Part shown: positions 53,001 through 61,763 of the stretch, in pieces
Layout: the number at the start of each line of letters is the position of its first letter
Position numbering within the stretch: the stretch's first letter is position 1
Assembly (NCBI GenBank): GCA_034670405.1
Contig: JAXDDX010000174.1
Coordinates: forward strand, 186,001 to 250,000
Length of the DNA stretch: 64,000 nt
Direction: 5' to 3'
From: Hoplostethus atlanticus
Lineage: Eukaryota > Chordata > Actinopteri > Trachichthyiformes > Trachichthyidae
Translations under genes and position numbers: made by a program
Notes under the pieces: generated by a model
Databases searched by the model: none
What the model was told of the DNA's origin: nothing
The model's input: the letters and a program-made list of their open reading frames with translations, nothing else

Positions 53001-54352
53001 CTGTAATATGTGACATCATCAAAGTACAAGTACATTATCTGGTGTTGAAGCACTGTTATTCATTAACTCTCGTTAGATTATACAATAAATCCACAAACTT
53101 AGTCTCCCAGGTGGAGCATGCCCAGAAAGGATCACTTGATCACACCAGAGATTAGAGCCTTTCCTCTCTGGATTTGTGTTTACTGATTTAACCGCCAGAT
53201 TATGGGATTATGTGTTTCAGAGTGAAAAGATGTGAGCACACAGTAAATCTTATTCTCTGATTTCTGTTTAGGTGTGGATGTTGACAGGGAGACAAGCTTG
53301 AAACGGCCACTTGCACCGCCAAGAACGCCCATCTGGTCACCCGCAACCAGGACATCCATATCTTCAGACCTGTAAGTGCAGGAGACGAACCCCTCTTCCT
53401 CTAATGTGCATGTAAAAGTGGTAATAGTTGATTTTAGTGAACCGCGGGGTTCATCCTAGTTCAAAAGGGCACTCGCAGTTTCCTGACTCTGCCGACCCAC
53501 GGGGCATCCATCCTCTGCATGGCCAAGACCCATTTTTCAGTGGTCATACAGACCCACACAACTACGCATGCAGTCCAGCCAGGATCCACAGCTGAATAAA
53601 TCACCTCCCACCAGCGAAAGCATCCAAGCCACTGTCAAACAGAACAAACAGGCCTTCGCTCAAACAGAGAGGAGAAACCAGCTGAACCACTCCCAGAGGG
53701 ATCGCACCGAGGGCTCACTTCCTAATTTGTTTTGCAGGTTTTGGGTTCTCCGGCTGCTTTGATAGTCCCCTTTGCCTTCCCCTCTGGCTCCGCGCCAGAG
53801 CAGAAGGAGAGCCTGCCATATAGGAAGGTTACAACTTGCGTACAACTGTGGTTAACTGGAAGAGCATAACAATGGTTGGCACGGCTTGAAAACCGCTGTC
53901 CCCTGTCCCAGTGGACAGGGGGAGTGCTGACTGGGCCTGCAACACATACATCTGGATTAGTTTCCTGGTCGACACCAGTGGCATGATCTGGATTGACGTA
54001 TGAATAGCGAATGGTTGAAGGATATTCATACCAGAGCAGAACAACTTGCTGACAGATTCACACTGTGCCATGTCGGTTCTGCATTTTTGAGAAATTTTAG
54101 GTCTATATTTGAAACGGACACAAATGTGTAACCACAGTGCAGTTGGCTACGTTTGACATCTCTCTGCACCTTTTCCACTCGAGCATTTTCAATAGAATAA
54201 CTTGCCTCAGATATTCAGGAGTGGAAGTTTTGGGTTGAATGCTCACTAGGAGGTAGTTGACAGTTATTAGGTACTGTAGTCGAGCTGCAATGTTTATGCT
54301 GTGGGTTTGATAGCTATCAGCAGGCCAGACTGACTGCCTGTGACCCTGATGG

Positions 54353-54394
<42 letters not shown>

Positions 54395-54401
54395 GTGCTG
54401 C

Positions 54402-54432
<31 letters not shown>

Positions 54433-57400
54433 TTTCAAATGTGGTCACACTGCCATAGGTGACAACACGAGGAGAGGCCCACCTGGAGCTCAACGCTTTT
54501 CGGAGAAAGCACGACTGCGCGCTGGTGATATCAGGGGACTCGCTTGAGGTGAGCGTTGTCTGTATGACCGCCTCGAAACTCTTAATATCTCTTCTCTGTG
54601 AGCTACGCTAACGCGGCTGCCCCCCTGAAGGATCTCTAAGTGGTATCTGTGGTTTAGCGTTTGCTGTCTAGAGTTTAACTGTAAGTAAGTTGAGTTTGAT
54701 ACAGATCGCAGATAAGTTTGTATGGCGCGATCTGAGTCGCTCACACGTCTATTCTGGTGTTTTTTCTTCCAGGTTTGTCTCAAGTTTTATGAGTACGAGT
54801 TCATGGAGCTGGCGTGCCAGTGTCCTGCTGTGGTTTGCTGCAGATGTGCCCCCACCCAGAAGGCCCAGATAGTCCGGCTGCTGCAGGAGCGCACGGGCAA
54901 ACTCACCTGCGCTGTAGGTGGGTAGCGCCCAAACAGCCATGAAGGGTGCAACAGCCTGTTCAACAGATTAAAGCCACATTATGATATTTAAAGAAAAACT
55001 ATCTTTAAGGCATGATAAGTGTTTCCCCTCCCCATTTCTTCAGGGTTTTATATTTGTTCATCTCACCAACGCTGTGCATTGATTGGCTATGGCATACTTA
55101 TTGATAACATGATACAACTGAGGGGTGCATTCTGTATATAATCTCTCAGAGGCGGACTCCCTTTTGTTGCCGGGCAAATTGCAAACTGTCATGTCTGTTT
55201 CCTTATTCAGGGCAGATTAAGGGAGTGTCTCCCAAGCACACACAAACACACAATACACTCAGACAGTCTGCTTGGCGAGGCAGAGATGTGAATCCTGACA
55301 CCTCCGTGGCTTTTGTTTTCTCTTAGGGGACGGAGGAAACGATGTCAGCATGATCCAGGAAGCCGACTGTGGCGTGGGAGTGGAGGGCAAAGTAAGACTC
55401 TCTCCGTCTCACCGCCTCACATTGCAGTGCCCTGCTCTCACAGTTGTCGCTTCGTGCTTCCTGTCAAGATGGTTGTCACGTTCACAGGGATGTAAGAGGG
55501 ACGTGCAACACAGACGATTCCTCTCTCCTTCTATGAGGATCTATCGTGTGTATAGAGGAAGCCAAGGTGACACAATGTGCTCAAGTAAGAGTAAGAGTGT
55601 CTCATCGCCACTCTGGCCGTGTGTTTCCTGTCGAGGCTTTTCATTTATGTTGTGGAAACGAAGCACAGGAGAGATCACGGTATCATGTTGAACAGCTGCG
55701 ATGATGAGAGTACACACAAACAATTGATCGACTGATCTATTTAAAACGTGTATCTACATAGCTATCTATATTTCATATTTATTTAAAATGTGTAGATTTA
55801 ATACCCGGTAGATTCTGGACCCATATCAACTTCATGATGCTGAATCAGGGAGTATTTGCCTGTTTACAACTTGTTTTTTTTCAATTTTCAAATGACTGAG
55901 CTTCAGTTTTGTCTCTCATTTGGATCTATTCATGATATCCACTCTTTAAGGTTACAGACCTTTTGTAACATTTATTCATCCCCCCCCCCCCCCTCTGCTA
56001 TGTCTTCGACAGGAAGGAAAGCAGGCCTCGCTGGCTGCCGACTTCTCTGTGACTCAGTTCAAACACTTGGGGCGTCTCCTCATGGTCCACGGGCGTAACA
56101 GCTACAAGAGGTCTGCAGCCCTCAGCCAGTTTGTCATCCACAGGAGCCTGTGCATCAGCACCATGCAGGTAGGCAGGGTCAAGGTGTGGTGCGTAGCTCA
56201 GTAGGTAGCATGACTAAAGCCTGGTGCCACTTAGACTAGGGTTTACCGTCCATATTGAAAATGTAGCAGTAGTGAGGTGAAGGATAGGCAACATGGCCAG
56301 AACTGAGGAGGGAGTGATGGGGTAAGGCAGGGAGAAGTTTCAGGGGTGGTCATGGAAGGGCGGGGTCCACGATGAGTCACAGGACTGGGCCCACGGTGCC
56401 CTTCTGGGCATCCCACCCCCAGTCCAAGTCCCATGTCCCGGTCCAACCTCAGCCCCCGCCATGGAGGGAAAGCCTGTGACTCACTCAGCCGTGGACCTTC
56501 GGGTTTAGGGAGGCCTTCCCCCCGCATGTCTCACATTAACACCGGCCACAACCACAGCTGTGACCTGTCTGGTATGAGGCCGCCCGGCTGGTAGGCTGAC
56601 GGGTTGACATGTCAATATTCACATTCACAATATCATACTAGAACTAGTCAGTGCAGTTTGCGTCTCTGTGGCAGCGGTGCTGTGGTTACCTTCTGTAACC
56701 AACGTTACCATAGCTTCTATTGGTCTGATTCCCTTTCTGTGTCTGTGATTCATTCATCTTTCAATGCACCTATTGGTGATTTGTAGCATTTGGGAAAGCG
56801 ATGCCACAGATTTTTTTCCCTTTGCTGTCTCAGAGGATTGATATGAAATGAAGAATAAATGATGACTCACTGTTTTTTTTCATCTCCCCCTAGGCTGTTT
56901 TCTCCTCTGTTTTCTACTTTGCCTCTGTCCCACTCTACCAAGGATTCCTCGTTATCGGGTGAGCCACACAGCGATGACTTATCAAGAGAGTATTCGGCCG
57001 CCTTTTTTCTCTGGCATTTGTTTTGCGTTAAAGCACTGCTGAAATTTGAGACGGGGGAAAATATGAGTATTTATGTACTGCAGCAATGCGCTTAAGCACC
57101 GAATCTAACAAAGAAGAGTGTGAAACTCAGTGTCAGCGTCCCCGTGGCATTTTATTTCAAGCATGTTCCCCAAATGCCTACAACACGAAACACTGCTTAG
57201 GACAGTTGGACTCACTGTGAATCGCCTATTTCAGCTACTCCACCATCTACACCATGTTCCCTGTGTTCTCCCTGGTGCTGGACAAAGATGTAGAGTCAGA
57301 AGTTGCTATGCTGTACCCAGAGTTATACAAAGATCTCTTGAAGGTATTTATCTAATGGCCATATACTGACTGTTCCAGTGCATGTCAGCATAACACCCAC

Positions 57401-60047
57401 TGGATCCAGAACGGCCCGGCACAGAAACAAATAGTAAATCTAATGTATTATTCCTCACAGGGTCGACCGCTGTCTTTCAAGACATTTCTAATATGGGTCC
57501 TAATCAGTATCTACCAAGGTAAGGAAGAATTTATATAGTATACTGCTAGTGCAAAACAGTGCAAAACATACATACATTTGGTGGCAGTAGACCTATCACT
57601 CTGCAAACAGCATGTCATACAGTAGTAGCATGTAGCATGTAGATGTGCACGACACTAGGACTATTTTATTTAGGCACAAAGACAAATTGTTCCCTAAGCT
57701 GCCCTTACATAGGTAGTAGGAACTCTGCTCCGTGACATAAGATGCTCTCCAACCACTCATACACATTTTTTACTTAAAAGGCCCAAAGCTACACCCCTAA
57801 ACCTGTTATAGCTCACTCCGAGGCCTATTGATGTCAAAACAGTTTGACAAATATTTCATTTAATTTTAGCTGATCTTAAGCTCTCTCTCCTGTTTGTTGG
57901 TATCCATTCTATTATGATTGCTTCTACCTCTTTGAATGTGAATCTGAGGTGACTAAATAATTGACTTCCAAATACAAAGTCTTTTCTGTGACTACATGGA
58001 GATCATGCATTTCTTTTTTTTTTCATATAAGATCTGCTAGTATCAAATACATTCTCAATTCCAGGAAGTGTGATGCGCTCTGGTTAAAAAGGTCACAATA
58101 ACAATCTGAGAGAAGTGGTCGGAAAAGAAGTCAAAAAAAATGTGCAAAAGTGGAAAAACTTCCCCTTCCTTTCCGTCTGCGTGTCGATGGATCTTCTTAC
58201 TTTTTAAATCCAAAAGACGTGGATCTAGTTCAAATCTGTTGACATGCAGTATTGTATTTCGACCGCTCTCTTTTCGCTTTGTTCAGATTTTGCTGACAAC
58301 GGCAAAATGTGGCAAAACACGGTGACCGCAGTAACGTTCGAGTTGAATCGACTCATGACACTTTTGGATAGCAGCTTTAAATGTTGCCATACAAACATCT
58401 GAATTATGGGCGTTGTTATAATCTCCGGTTGTGCTCCTGTCTTTGCTCTGCAGGTAGCATCATCATGTACGGGGCGCTGCTGCTCTTCGAGTCAGAATTC
58501 GTCCACATCGTTGCCATTTCCTTCACCTCTCTCATTCTCACGGAGCTGCTGATGGTGGCTCTGACCATCCAGACATGGCACTGGCTCATGATAGTCGGCG
58601 AACTCCTGAGCTTGGCTTGTTACATCGCCTCGCTGGTCTTCCTGCACGACTTTATAGGTGAGTGAACACACACACACATCTGCACACACACATTTTCCAC
58701 CCAGGCAGCAGGGGACACTATTTCATATGGATGAGAAAACAAGTGCAGCCTTAATTTGTCTCAGTGTACCTCTTGACATGATGGTATCGGGCTTTCCCTG
58801 ACCTTGAAATACTACGTCAGCATTCAAAAACAAGGGGGAACGTGCCCATTTATACTATGCCTCTGGTTAGCCGTTAGCCCTGGGATGCTGGGTATTAGGA
58901 AGGCTAAAGGTGAACACGGTGACACATTGTCGTGGTGTAGCGCAGGCACAGGCATACCATAGTATCAAAGAGGAAATGCCAAAGGCTCCTGTTCATTTCC
59001 TGTGCCTGCTATCATGGACTGCCGAGGTCCACGTATTTATTACAGAAGACAAGGTGTGAGAGTTTGGTAGAAACACAACACGGTGACAAAATCCTTCTGC
59101 CACTCTCACATAGGAACAGAGAAGAATAACTTTTATTGGGGAAGAAGTTCATGGTATTGGTGTTTATATTATTCCATTGCAGCCTACTTGCTGCCAGGCT
59201 ATTGGGCATTTATTTACTCGACCTACCTAAGAAAAAAATTGTCAATTTTAGTCGTGCTATATTGAGACTTGTGACACATACAATACTCAATTGGAGCTTT
59301 CCAAACATGTATTTTAGGCCTTTATGTGGGGCGTGGAGCTCCATTTTCAGCCTGCAATCTAGACCACTGAGTGTCCTGGCTGGAATGTGGTCAAGTGTAC
59401 CCTTTTTGGGCACTTTCTCTTTCTTGGAGTCAGACTAGAATGAACATTATTCTTGTCTAGAACAGGGGCGTATGTGACTCACGCATATTTGGACATTTTT
59501 CCACATGCATTTATATCCAACTATTTCAGGTTAATTTTTTTCGTATCCCTAGACTGATAGGTTTCCACCTCAGACATGAATTTCCATGTCGAGACGTTCT
59601 CAGAGTGTATTTGCTTTGCTGGTCACTTTTACTGTTGAAAGTTGCTAGGCTGAATTCACATGATGCTGTACAATGTTTCCATTCTACACCTGCAGTAGCA
59701 CACAAGAGACAGAAGGTGACCTTAACTTGACTTGAGTATGTTAGAAAATTAGGTTAACCACAATTACAACAAAACTGTTGCCTGTCAAGTAATTACATTA
59801 CACCTGCTTTGACATCAGTCCAGTTCAGCTGTGTTTTAATGATGCTTAGAAGTGTATGACGTCTGTATCCATCATCCTCATCCTCACCCCTGACTCTGTG
59901 TGTGTGCCAGACGTGTACTTCATCAGCACAGTGTCATTCCTGTGGAAGGTGACCGTCATCACCCTGGTGAGCTGTCTGCCCCTCTACATCCTCAAGTACC
60001 TGCGGAGACGCTTTTCCCCACCCAGCTACTCTAAGCTCACCTCGTAG
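35628..60047 (+). CDS. atp9a: atp9a, class 2 P4-ATPase (phospholipid-transporting), 28 coding exons
   Basis: ATP9A is a P4-type ATPase of endosomes and the trans-Golgi network, involved in recycling traffic and extracellular vesicle release; unlike most flippases it works without a CDC50 subunit (family knowledge). I could place 28 coding exons with GT-AG introns and matching phases, totalling 3142 bases. One base is extra, and without it the length is 3141, or 1046 residues, almost the human 1047. Conserved elements in order are DGET (193-196, actuator loop), PISL (344-347, M4), DKTGT with catalytic Asp391, KGA (567-569, nucleotide site), TGDK (676-679, interrupted by the extra base) and GDGGND (783-788). 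The C-terminus [14 protein letters not shown] matches vertebrate ATP9A, not ATP9B. Exon coordinates are given in the domain entries. As written, the frame stops after about 680 residues. A sequencing error is the simplest explanation. Confidence 0.96.
36441..36470. repeat. (TTA)n microsatellite
   Basis: About nine TTA units with one C interruption, in atp9a intron 1. Confidence 0.85.
39390..45816 (+). CDS. atp9a: atp9a exons 4-10: M2 and actuator domain
   Basis: Exons are 39390-39498, 40733-40791, 41754-41805, 42913-43007, 44915-44995, 45103-45178 and 45740-45816. They complete M2 and encode the actuator domain that dephosphorylates the pump. It reads [36 protein letters not shown], then [20 protein letters not shown], where Glu195 of DGET is the dephosphorylation residue by analogy with other P4-ATPases. 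It continues with [20 protein letters not shown] and GKELRSVMN. Intron 7 (43008-44914) carries the large 28-bp minisatellite. Confidence 0.96.
43195..43275 (+). mobile_element. SINE-like fragment
   Basis: The words CACTAGAAGGTCACAG, ATTCAACCC and TTGAGCAAGATACTGAAC match the region after box B of tRNA-derived SINEs common in fish, in degenerate form. Only a fragment is left, in atp9a intron 7, just upstream of the minisatellite. Confidence 0.5.
43681..44486. repeat. 28-bp minisatellite, 29 copies, in atp9a intron 7
   Basis: The unit is GATGTATCGGTC, then TAACCCTG, then an 8-base variable linker. The start of the unit recurs from 43684 to 44468, exactly 28 steps of 28 bases. The core never changes. 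The linker takes six forms: CACTAGCT, CACTGGCT, CACTGGCC, CTCTGGCC, CTCTGGCT and CACTAGCC. CACTAGCT dominates both ends and CACTGGCC the middle. The core contains TAACCCT, one vertebrate telomere repeat plus a base. It is not a multiple of three and does not code. Confidence 0.95.
46026..47560 (+). CDS. atp9a: atp9a exons 11-13: M3-M4 and phosphorylation site
   Basis: Exons are 46026-46186, 46371-46513 and 47448-47560. Exon 11 encodes [20 protein letters not shown]3, and the start of M4 ending in PIS. The Ser codon and Leu of PISL straddle intron 11. Exon 12 ends within DKTG, so the phosphorylated Asp391 and the Thr after Gly are encoded on either side of intron 12. Exon 13 encodes [20 protein letters not shown] and [14 protein letters not shown]. 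Confidence 0.96.
48286..52727 (+). CDS. atp9a: atp9a exons 14-18: nucleotide-binding domain
   Basis: Exons are 48286-48495, 50487-50648, 51248-51340, 51518-51601 and 52557-52727. They encode the ATP-binding domain, including [57 protein letters not shown] with the KGA Lys567, [14 protein letters not shown], and [20 protein letters not shown]. At the exon 14/15 junction the fish has DEVSLVQW where I recall DEVALVQW in mammals. Intron 18 starts with a weak donor, GTCTGG. Confidence 0.96.
49953..50001. repeat. (CT)n(CA)n microsatellite
   Basis: About eight CT units followed by about 16 CA units, in atp9a intron 14. Confidence 0.9.
50225..50257. repeat. Perfect palindrome with outer arm in atp9a intron 14
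   Basis: CATCATGTCGACATGATG at 50231-50248 is its own reverse complement over 18 bases. The flanking ATGGTA (50225-50230) and TACCAT (50252-50257) pair as well after a three-base bulge. The function is unknown. Confidence 0.85.
51949..51972. repeat. (CA)n microsatellite
   Basis: About 12 CA units in atp9a intron 17. Confidence 0.9.
53272..55391 (+). CDS. atp9a: atp9a exons 19-22: phosphorylation domain, with frameshift in exon 19
   Basis: Exons are 53272-53371, 54459-54548, 54773-54917 and 55327-55391. Exon 19 is 100 bases long between two phase-0 introns, so it holds one base too many. The frame reads VWMLTG and then runs into TGA at 53299-53301. Dropping one G of 53287-53289, or the A at 53290, restores TGDK and the rest, [18 protein letters not shown]. 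Exon 20 encodes [20 protein letters not shown]. Exon 21 encodes [20 protein letters not shown] and GKLTCAV. Exon 22 encodes [20 protein letters not shown], the Mg-binding hinge. Confidence 0.93.
54356..54430. repeat. Two (GT)n arrays in atp9a intron 19
   Basis: GT runs at 54356-54393 and 54402-54430 are separated by CGTGCTGC. The second ends only 28 bases before exon 20 at 54459, within the acceptor region, so its length could affect splicing. Confidence 0.92.
56013..60047 (+). CDS. atp9a: atp9a exons 23-28: M5-M10 and C-terminus
   Basis: Exons are 56013-56168, 56894-56958, 57235-57343, 57461-57518, 58454-58657 and 59911-60047, with stop TAG at 60045-60047. They encode [18 protein letters not shown] before M5, then hydrophobic segments [78 protein letters not shown] and [19 protein letters not shown]. 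The tail is short and ends SYSKLTS. It matches the human protein with a few conservative changes. Confidence 0.96.
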
Positions 60048-61763
60048 AGAGCGACGGGAGTCTCCAGCCTTGTTTTACAGTGGGGATACAGAGGGGCGTC
60101 CCTCTGAGCCTGCGCCTGGACCAGAGTTACGGTCCTTTATTCTGAAGGGTTCCACTTGCAAATCTGAAAGACAAAGACAAATTTGTCTTTGTTCCTTGCT
60201 ACATGTGTTTGATGCAAATGCTGATGACTGCTCTGGATTGAGAACACCTGCAGTGAATTGTGGGTTGGATTATTTGGATCAGCTATTACTAGTTTTAGAA
60301 GCAAAATGTCTGTATTCTGTCATCATTATAAGCATAAAAATGTGACAGTGAACAGTGAAATGTAAATATGTAGGACAGATGGCTATTTAGGGCTGTTTTT
60401 ACTGAAGTGAATCACTAAACGCGGTTGAAATAAATTGTATTTTTTTTGTAATTTAAATTATAAATACTAAGAAAAGTAACTGGAAAATATGTGTTGATTT
60501 GAGAAGCCCTACCAATTAGCAAGACTCTGTAATGGAGATGTGTAATCACGCTTTGGGCTGGAAACATGATATTTTCTTACTTTTCCCTTTAGATCTTAAA
60601 CAGTAAAGCCTTTTTTTTTATTGTAAGACACTGAAATTGACGTACCATTTTCTCAGGACTTGATTCACACTCTCCTTTAAATAGTGATGTCTAAATGGAG
60701 TTTGAGAATTATATGGTAAAACGTTTACTGGCCAGACTTTGCGTGAAACACATGTGTGTCTGTGAGTTTGTGTATTTGTTTGTGCGTCAGCCCGACGTGA
60801 CGGAGGTGGTGTGGTTGTTTATTTTAGCATGACCCACGGCCTCTAAAGTTAAATCTGTCTTTGTCTTTTTGTCAAGGACCCTGAATGGTGAAGTTGTTAG
60901 TGTTTTGAGGAGCGTGGTCAAAACGGCCACGGAGGAGTATTGGTTACTTGCAGCCAAACCTTCCGCCGGGTCTCCCATCAGGCTGTCTGCTCACAGGGGA
61001 ATGTGTTGCCCTCTCATGTGGCCGCGCCGGAGGCCAGCGCCGGCCACATTTTAGCATTGCATGATGACTCAGTAGTAGCGACCTAAAGCCATAACTGAAA
61101 ATACCCTACTGACCAACGTCCAGCCGCCCCCTCTCTTGTCTTGTTCTCTAATCCAGGGCCCCCTCAACTCTCACTGCTACTACTAATCCTCACAGATTAT
61201 CCGTGAAAGAAAAAGAGATCAAATCACAACTCCTCAGTCAAGGTGAAGGTGAATGTGAATATTGTCAATAAGTATTACTGCACATTTAAAAAAAAAAAAG
61301 AAAGGTACTCTAAATCCATTCCTCATAATTAATTTCACTAGTGGTGTGATGAAGATATTGTAAATAATTAGCAGTTATGTGTAATATGTCCTCATTTTCC
61401 TTAGTTTCTCTTGTCATTATCATGAGCTCAACATGAACATGGTCACTGTGCTGAAGTGGCTGAGTGGATCTCAAGTACGTGTCAAAAGGAATGTGCAGGG
61501 TGCCATCATGTTTCAGATGTGTGCAAATATTGTTTTGTACAACTGATAAGTACACTTGTTTTGTTATGTTGTGAAACTGCAAAACATAAATGGTGGTTAA
61601 AAAAAAAAGTTTATTATTTGTCCATTGTGACTTTGCTTGTAAATAACCTGGTTTGTTTTAATTTATTAACCTTTTTTAATTTTATGATATTAATTGCACT
61701 CAGATTTGCAGAACAAAAAGGGAGGATTGTGTTGATGTTAATATTGTGATGATTATTAATAAA
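60048..61763 (+). terminator. atp9a: atp9a 3' UTR with polyadenylation signals
   Basis: AATAAA occurs at 60429-60434 (proximal) and 61758-61763 (distal, followed by a TGTTTTCTTTT stretch). The proximal site gives a UTR of about 0.4 kb and the distal one about 1.7 kb. A GC-rich inverted repeat (ATGTGGCCG at 61016-61024 against CGGCCACAT at 61041-61049) lies in the distal part. Which site is used is not visible. Confidence 0.6.

Larger units (their letters stand above)
35696..59910 (+). other. atp9a: atp9a introns, content summary
   Basis: All 27 introns are GT-AG. The shortest are intron 8 (107 bases) and intron 25 (117). The longest are intron 14 (1991), intron 7 (1907), intron 1 (1637) and intron 2 (1547). 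Content beyond unique sequence: TTA repeat (intron 1), inverted repeat 41235-41315 (intron 5), SINE-like fragment and minisatellite (intron 7), CT tract at the acceptor of intron 9, CT/CA repeat and palindrome (intron 14), CA repeat (intron 17), two GT arrays (intron 19) and a C run at 55980-55993 (intron 22). I see no nested gene. Confidence 0.7.

Noticed and set aside
53568..53762. Gln-rich open frame in atp9a intron 19
   Set aside because: Lies between well-supported exons 19 and 20, is not in the conserved protein, and has no matching splice sites.
56186..56250. tRNA-like stretch in atp9a intron 23
   Set aside because: GCGTAGCTCAGTAGGTAGCA resembles box A, but no good box B follows and no cloverleaf can be folded by eye. 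At most a SINE fragment.
56243..56527. GC-rich minus-strand open frame in atp9a intron 23
   Set aside because: Pro/Gly/Arg-rich translation from GC-rich DNA with no family motif; a composition artefact.
35628..60047. atp9b instead of atp9a
   Set aside because: The N-terminus [11 protein letters not shown], the C-terminal SYSKLTS and the location beside sall4 match ATP9A.
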